This document shows positions 60,498 to 64,000 of a stretch of 64,000 nt of DNA, piece by piece (position 1 is the stretch's first letter; each line of letters opens with the position of its first letter). The DNA lies in NCBI RefSeq assembly GCF_039526385.1, contig NZ_BAAAIX010000019.1, positions 1 to 64,000 on the forward strand, in the 5' to 3' direction. Origin of the DNA: Luteococcus peritonei. GTDB lineage: Bacteria > Actinomycetota > Actinomycetes > Propionibacteriales > Propionibacteriaceae. The notes below the pieces were generated by a model. It had not been told where the DNA came from. It searched no databases and saw nothing but the letters and a program-made list of their open reading frames with translations. The translations under genes and the position numbers were made by a program.

Positions 60498-61333
60498 CCA
60501 GCGCCAACGAACGAGTGGGGCTCTCGACGATCAGCTTCCGGTTCCGGCCGCTCCCGGAGGCGCTCGAGATCATCGCGCGGCTCGGCGCGGTGGAGGTGGA
60601 CCTGGGCGCGATCCCCGACGTCACCGACCACGTCCCGGTGCCCTTCACCGGTGACGTGGACCGCTACGTCGACGAGCTCGCGGCGCACGGTCTGCGCTGC
60701 GGTGCGGTCAATGCCGACGTCGGTGACCTGAACGATCCTTCCCTCGACGCCGAGATGCTGCGACGCACGGCGCTGCCGCTGCTGGAACTGGCGAGTGCGA
60801 CGGGCGCGGCCCTGGTCGTCGCCTGTGGTCGTGCGGATCGCGAGCCCTTCGTCGACGAGGAGTCGGACCTGTCATGCATCGGGCAGAACCTCCGACTGCT
60901 CGCAGACCTGGCCCGCCCGCTGAGGGTGAGGCTGCTCGCCGAGGTGCTGCACCACCGCCGTTTCATCCACAGCACGCGTCAGGCTGACCTGCTGCTGGCC
61001 CGGGTTCCGTCGGAGGAGGTGGGGCTGCTGCTCGACGTGGCTCACGTGGTCGCCTCGGCCGAGGACCCCGCCGAATGGGCGCGCGGCTGTCATGACCGGG
61101 TCGAGCGTGTGCACCTGCGCGACGCCGTGCCCGGAGATCTGAACATCGGCATCGGCCGCGGCGCGGTCGACTTCGCCGAGGTGATCCAGGTGCTCGAGGA
61201 GTCCGGCTTCGCCGGGAGCTACATCCTCGAGCTCGAGACCCATGACGTGCAGGAGGCCGACCGTGAGGCCGACGCCCTGCGCAGTCGTGACCAGATCGTG
61301 GAACTGCTCGAACCCTTCACGAACAGGAAGTGA
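60494..61333 (+). CDS. TIM-barrel sugar isomerase/epimerase-like protein (AP endonuclease 2 family)
   Basis: 279 residues. GLSTISFRFRPLPEALEIIARLGAVEVDLG, AAHGLRCGAVNADVGDLND, LLLDVAHVVASAEDPAEWARGCHDRVERVHLRD and SYILELETHDVQEAD follow the xylose-isomerase-like barrel with Glu/Asp/His metal ligands (AEVLHH, LLDVAH, HLRD, ELET). It likely interconverts a ketose or its phosphate. ATG 60494 overlaps the SDR stop. Confidence 0.85.
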   Translation: MTSANERVGLSTISFRFRPLPEALEIIARLGAVEVDLGAIPDVTDHVPVPFTGDVDRYVDELAAHGLRCGAVNADVGDLNDPSLDAEMLRRTALPLLELASATGAALVVACGRADREPFVDEESDLSCIGQNLRLLADLARPLRVRLLAEVLHHRRFIHSTRQADLLLARVPSEEVGLLLDVAHVVASAEDPAEWARGCHDRVERVHLRDAVPGDLNIGIGRGAVDFAEVIQVLEESGFAGSYILELETHDVQEADREADALRSRDQIVELLEPFTNRK

Positions 61334-61334
61334 C

Positions 61335-62213
61335 ATGCACGAACGACAGAACGACAAGGACCTGGCCACGCGCGTCCAGACGGTGCGCGACGCGGCCTAC
61401 CGCATCCGGATGGGAGTCCTCGACGAGGGCGAGGCCCAGGGCGAGGGCTACGTGGGCCAAGGGCTGGGCATCGCCGACGTGCTGGCCGCCATCTACCGCG
61501 ACCAGCTCCGCTACCGCGCCGACGACCCCGAATGGGAGGACCGGGACCGCTTCCTGCTGTCCATCGGCCACTACGCGCTGGCCATCTACGCAGCACTTGC
61601 CGAGGCCGGCGTGATCCCTCGGGAGGAGCTCGACACCTACGCTGCCGACGACTCCCGGCTTCCCATGTCGGCCATGTCCAGCTACACGCCGGGCGTCGAG
61701 ATCTCCGGCGGCTCGCTCGGGCACGGACTGGGCCTGGGGGTCGGGATGACGCTCGGCCTGCGAACCCAGCAGCGCACCGACCAGAAGGTCTTCGTCCTGT
61801 TCGGCGACGGAGAGCTGAACGAGGGCTCCACCTGGGAGGCCGCCATGAGCGCCGCGCACTGGCAGCTGGGCAACCTCATTGCACTCGTGGACATGAACGG
61901 CCTGCAGGCCGACGGCCCCACCCAGCAGGTGATGGCCAACGAACCGCAGCACGAGCGCTGGGCCTCCTTCGGGTGGCACACGCAGCGCGTCGACGGGAAC
62001 GACCCGGAGGCGCTGATTCGCGCACTCGACGCGGCGGTCGACGAGTCCCAGGCAACGGGACGTCCACACATGATCATCTGCGACACCAGGGTCGGCAAGG
62101 GCGTGCCCATGCTGGAGACCCGCGAGAAGCTGCACTTCATGAAGATCGCGGCCGAGGAGTGGAGCGTGTGCAAGCAGCAGCTCACCGACGGCCACCAGGG
62201 AAAGGACGCGTGA
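61335..62213 (+). CDS. Transketolase N-terminal subunit (split transketolase)
   Basis: 292 residues. Thiamine-diphosphate binding half: GYVGQGLGIADVLAAIYRDQLRY, GGSLGHGLGLGVGMTLGLR, and the ThDP/metal motif FGDGELNEGSTWEAAMSAAHWQLGNLIALVDMNGLQADG. TRVGKGVPMLE contains the last conserved Lys region. It needs the C-terminal subunit encoded next. Split forms occur in specialised catabolic operons, apart from the housekeeping transketolase, and transfer two-carbon units from unusual ketoses. Confidence 0.92.
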   Translation: MHERQNDKDLATRVQTVRDAAYRIRMGVLDEGEAQGEGYVGQGLGIADVLAAIYRDQLRYRADDPEWEDRDRFLLSIGHYALAIYAALAEAGVIPREELDTYAADDSRLPMSAMSSYTPGVEISGGSLGHGLGLGVGMTLGLRTQQRTDQKVFVLFGDGELNEGSTWEAAMSAAHWQLGNLIALVDMNGLQADGPTQQVMANEPQHERWASFGWHTQRVDGNDPEALIRALDAAVDESQATGRPHMIICDTRVGKGVPMLETREKLHFMKIAAEEWSVCKQQLTDGHQGKDA

Positions 62214-62214
62214 C

Positions 62215-63264
62215 ATGACCAACGCACCCGAGCAGACCCCGGTCCCCACCGACGTGGCCGAGAAGGACGCCGAGGGCGCCGCGAAGGCCCCGCTGCGTTC
62301 GGCCGCCATGATCGCCTCCATCGCCGATCCCGGTATCCCCACCACCTCGGCACCCTTCGGGCACGCGCTCAACGAGCTGGCCGCGAAGGATCAGCGCATC
62401 GTCGGTCTCACCGCCGACCTGGGCAAGTACACCGACATGCACATCTTCGCCAAGCAGAATCCCGATCGGTACTTCGAGATGGGCATGGCGGAGCAGGTGA
62501 TGATGATGGCTGCCGCGGGCATGGCCGAGGTGGGCCTGGTCCCGTTCGTGTCCACCTACTCGGTCTTCGCGACGCGACGTGCCTACGACTTCATGTGCCT
62601 GGACATGGCCGAGCCCAACCTGAACGTCAACATGGTCTGCGCCCTGCCCGGCCTCACCACCGGCTATGGTCCCTCCCACCAGGCCACCGAGGACGTCGCC
62701 ATCCTGCGTGGCATGCCGAACCTCACCATCCTGGATCCCTGCGATGCGGTGGACATCGAGCAGCTGGTTCCGGCCGTCGCTGCGGCCCCCGGCCCCAGCT
62801 ACACCCGTCTGCTGCGCGGCAAGGTCCCGCGCGTGCTGGACGAGTACGACTACTCCTTCGAGCTGGGCAAGGCGAAGGTCGTCCGGCCGGGTCGTGATGT
62901 CGTGCTGGTGTCCTCCGGCCTGATGACCATGAGGGCGCTGCTGGCAGCCAAGGAGCTCGAGAAGCACCATGTCGATGCCGCCGTCGTGCACTGCGCGACG
63001 CTCAAGCCCTTCGACGAGGAGACCGTCGTCCGCGAGGTCGACACCGACCGCGTGGCCTTCACCCTGGAGAACCACACCGTGGTGGGGGGACTGTTCGAGG
63101 CGACCGCCAGTGCGCTGGTGAAGCGGGGCATCGGGCGTCAGGTGCACCCCATCGGGCTGCCCGACGAGTTCATCGACGCCGGCGCCCTGCCGACGCTGCA
63201 CGAACGCTACGGCCTATCCACCGACGCGGTGGTGAGGCGGGTCCTGCAGGAGGCCAAGCAGTAG
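62215..63264 (+). CDS. Transketolase C-terminal subunit
   Basis: 349 residues. Pyrimidine-binding half with FGHALNELAAKDQRIVGLTADLGKYTDMHIFAKQNPDRYFEMGMAEQVMMMAAAGMAEVGLVPFVSTYSVF (catalytic Glu in MGMAEQ) and the C-terminal domain VVRPGRDVVLVSSGLMTMRALLAAKELE. A 45-residue N-terminal extension precedes the domain. One base separates it from the N-terminal subunit. Together they form the active heterotetramer. Confidence 0.92.
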   Translation: MTNAPEQTPVPTDVAEKDAEGAAKAPLRSAAMIASIADPGIPTTSAPFGHALNELAAKDQRIVGLTADLGKYTDMHIFAKQNPDRYFEMGMAEQVMMMAAAGMAEVGLVPFVSTYSVFATRRAYDFMCLDMAEPNLNVNMVCALPGLTTGYGPSHQATEDVAILRGMPNLTILDPCDAVDIEQLVPAVAAAPGPSYTRLLRGKVPRVLDEYDYSFELGKAKVVRPGRDVVLVSSGLMTMRALLAAKELEKHHVDAAVVHCATLKPFDEETVVREVDTDRVAFTLENHTVVGGLFEATASALVKRGIGRQVHPIGLPDEFIDAGALPTLHERYGLSTDAVVRRVLQEAKQ

Positions 63265-63280
63265 CGGACCAACAGCGGCG

Positions 63281-63310
63281 ATGGCCCGCAGGCACCTGCC
63301 TGCGGGCCAT
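63281..63310 (+). terminator. Terminator of the transketolase operon
   Basis: Perfect 13-bp stem (ATGGCCCGCAGGC and complement) with an ACCT loop, 16 bp after the last stop. Confidence 0.8.
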
Positions 63311-63581
63311 TGCGGTGTCTGCGTCCCGGTGGCCGCGGCACGTGCCCGAGTGATGGCGGGAGCCGGAGGCCACCATGACCGTGCTGCCGGACCTGTCACA
63401 GGCCCAAGGTTGAAGGCCAGGGCTGGCTGCCCGCCGCAGGGAGTCATCCGCGCAGGGCCCAGGGAGAGCTCCGGCCGAGGCGGGGAGAGGCGAGTGTCGA
63501 CGGGTCGGCCACCGGGGCGCCTGAGGAGACCTGCTGGCCCTGAGCGCTGGGACTCCTGGTTCGGCTCTCGGGCACACGACG
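63311..63581. other. Intergenic stretch without recognised features
   Basis: About 270 bp between two terminators. Open frames on either strand lack ribosome sites and family-like sequence. I see no RNA gene or repeat. Confidence 0.4.
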
Positions 63582-63613
63582 ACGGGGCGGCACCCGCAGG
63601 GGTGCCGCCCCGT
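63582..63613 (-). terminator. Terminator of the GntP-family gene
   Basis: Perfect 13-bp stem (ACGGGGCGGCACC and complement) around six bases, nine bp beyond the stop of the minus-strand permease gene. Confidence 0.75.
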
Positions 63614-63622
63614 AGCGGACCG

Positions 63623-64000
63623 TCAGAAGAAGAGGGCGAGAGCGCTGCAGAAGGCCAGGCCGATCAGGGCCAGGACGGACTGGGCCATCGTGTACACCTG
63701 GAAGGCACCACGGGTGGTGAGGCCCAGCATCTGCTTGAAGATCCAGAAGGTGTTGTCGGTGACATTGCCGCCGAAGGCGGCGCCGGAGGAGGCAGCCAGC
63801 AGGATGAGAACCGGCGGAAGACCGGTGGAGACCACCACAGGGGCCAGGATCGAGGCGCCGGTCATGGCGGCCACCGAACCAGAACCCTGGGCGATGCGCA
63901 GGATCGCGGCCACCAGCCAGGCCAGCAGGATGGGGATGCCGGCATTGGCCTCGAAGAGCTTGGCCAGCATGTCACCGATGCCCACCTCGGTGATGACCTG
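63623..64000 (-). CDS. GntP-family gluconate/sugar-acid permease, C-terminal part
   Basis: The last 125 residues of a membrane protein that continues beyond the window. ILLAWLVAAILRIAQGSGSVAAMTGASILAPVV and ASSGAAFGGNVTDNTFWIFKQMLGLTTRGAFQVYTMAQSVLALIGL are diagnostic of GntP permeases, proton symporters for gluconate and related sugar acids. Placed convergent to the SDR-isomerase-transketolase operon, it may import that operon's substrate. The N-terminal two thirds are not visible. Confidence 0.9.
   Translation of the reverse strand, partial: QVITEVGIGDMLAKLFEANAGIPILLAWLVAAILRIAQGSGSVAAMTGASILAPVVVSTGLPPVLILLAASSGAAFGGNVTDNTFWIFKQMLGLTTRGAFQVYTMAQSVLALIGLAFCSALALFF

Overview
This window is high-GC actinobacterial DNA with strong GC bias at third codon positions. 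Leaderless promoters (a TAnnnT-like -10 box 6-7 nt before the start codon) recur throughout. Gene content and order best fit a member of the Propionibacteriaceae or a close relative; this is inferred from content, not from a database match.

Layout. 1-2.7 kb is a genomic scar: a deacetylase remnant, a two-domain thioredoxin, a truncated and frameshifted ISL3-family transposase, and the tail of an ABC transporter ATPase fused to it, followed by its permease. 2.7-7.5 kb holds a GNAT acetyltransferase, a nucleoside hydrolase-GNAT fusion, a YhhQ-type transporter, a DUF5709 protein and proline iminopeptidase. 7.5-13.4 kb is an unusual locus: a divergent ArsR regulator and five overlapping genes encoding a DUF1611-like P-loop protein, an ABC exporter-like protein with a degenerate nucleotide-binding domain, an Asp-rich exported or membrane-anchored protein, a sensor kinase and its OmpR-type regulator. 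PutA (proline to glutamate) follows.

16.9-32.4 kb is a conserved actinobacterial core block: phoH-ybeY-corC-era, leuA with a Leu-codon leader peptide, an FGGY sugar kinase, uppS and recO, the zinc operon znuA-znuC-znuB-zur with a Zur box over the znuA start codon, and glyS. The rest of this core, dusB-dgt-dnaG, resumes at 53.3 kb. Between lies about 21 kb of accessory genes: a secreted protein, a GH36 alpha-galactosidase, a giant single-chain acyl-CoA carboxylase, a sugar ABC importer without an ATPase plus a ROK repressor, and a six-gene minus-strand operon (CDP-glucose synthase, epimerase/dehydratase, RmlC-like epimerase, SAF-domain oxidoreductase, LhgO-like oxidase, serine acetyltransferase-like protein) facing a GT2 glycosyltransferase.

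59-63.3 kb is a sugar or sugar-acid catabolic operon (SDR, TIM-barrel isomerase, split transketolase) behind a GntR regulator, with a perfect palindromic operator candidate in its leader. The window ends in a GntP-family permease. No rRNA, tRNA or CRISPR array was recognised.
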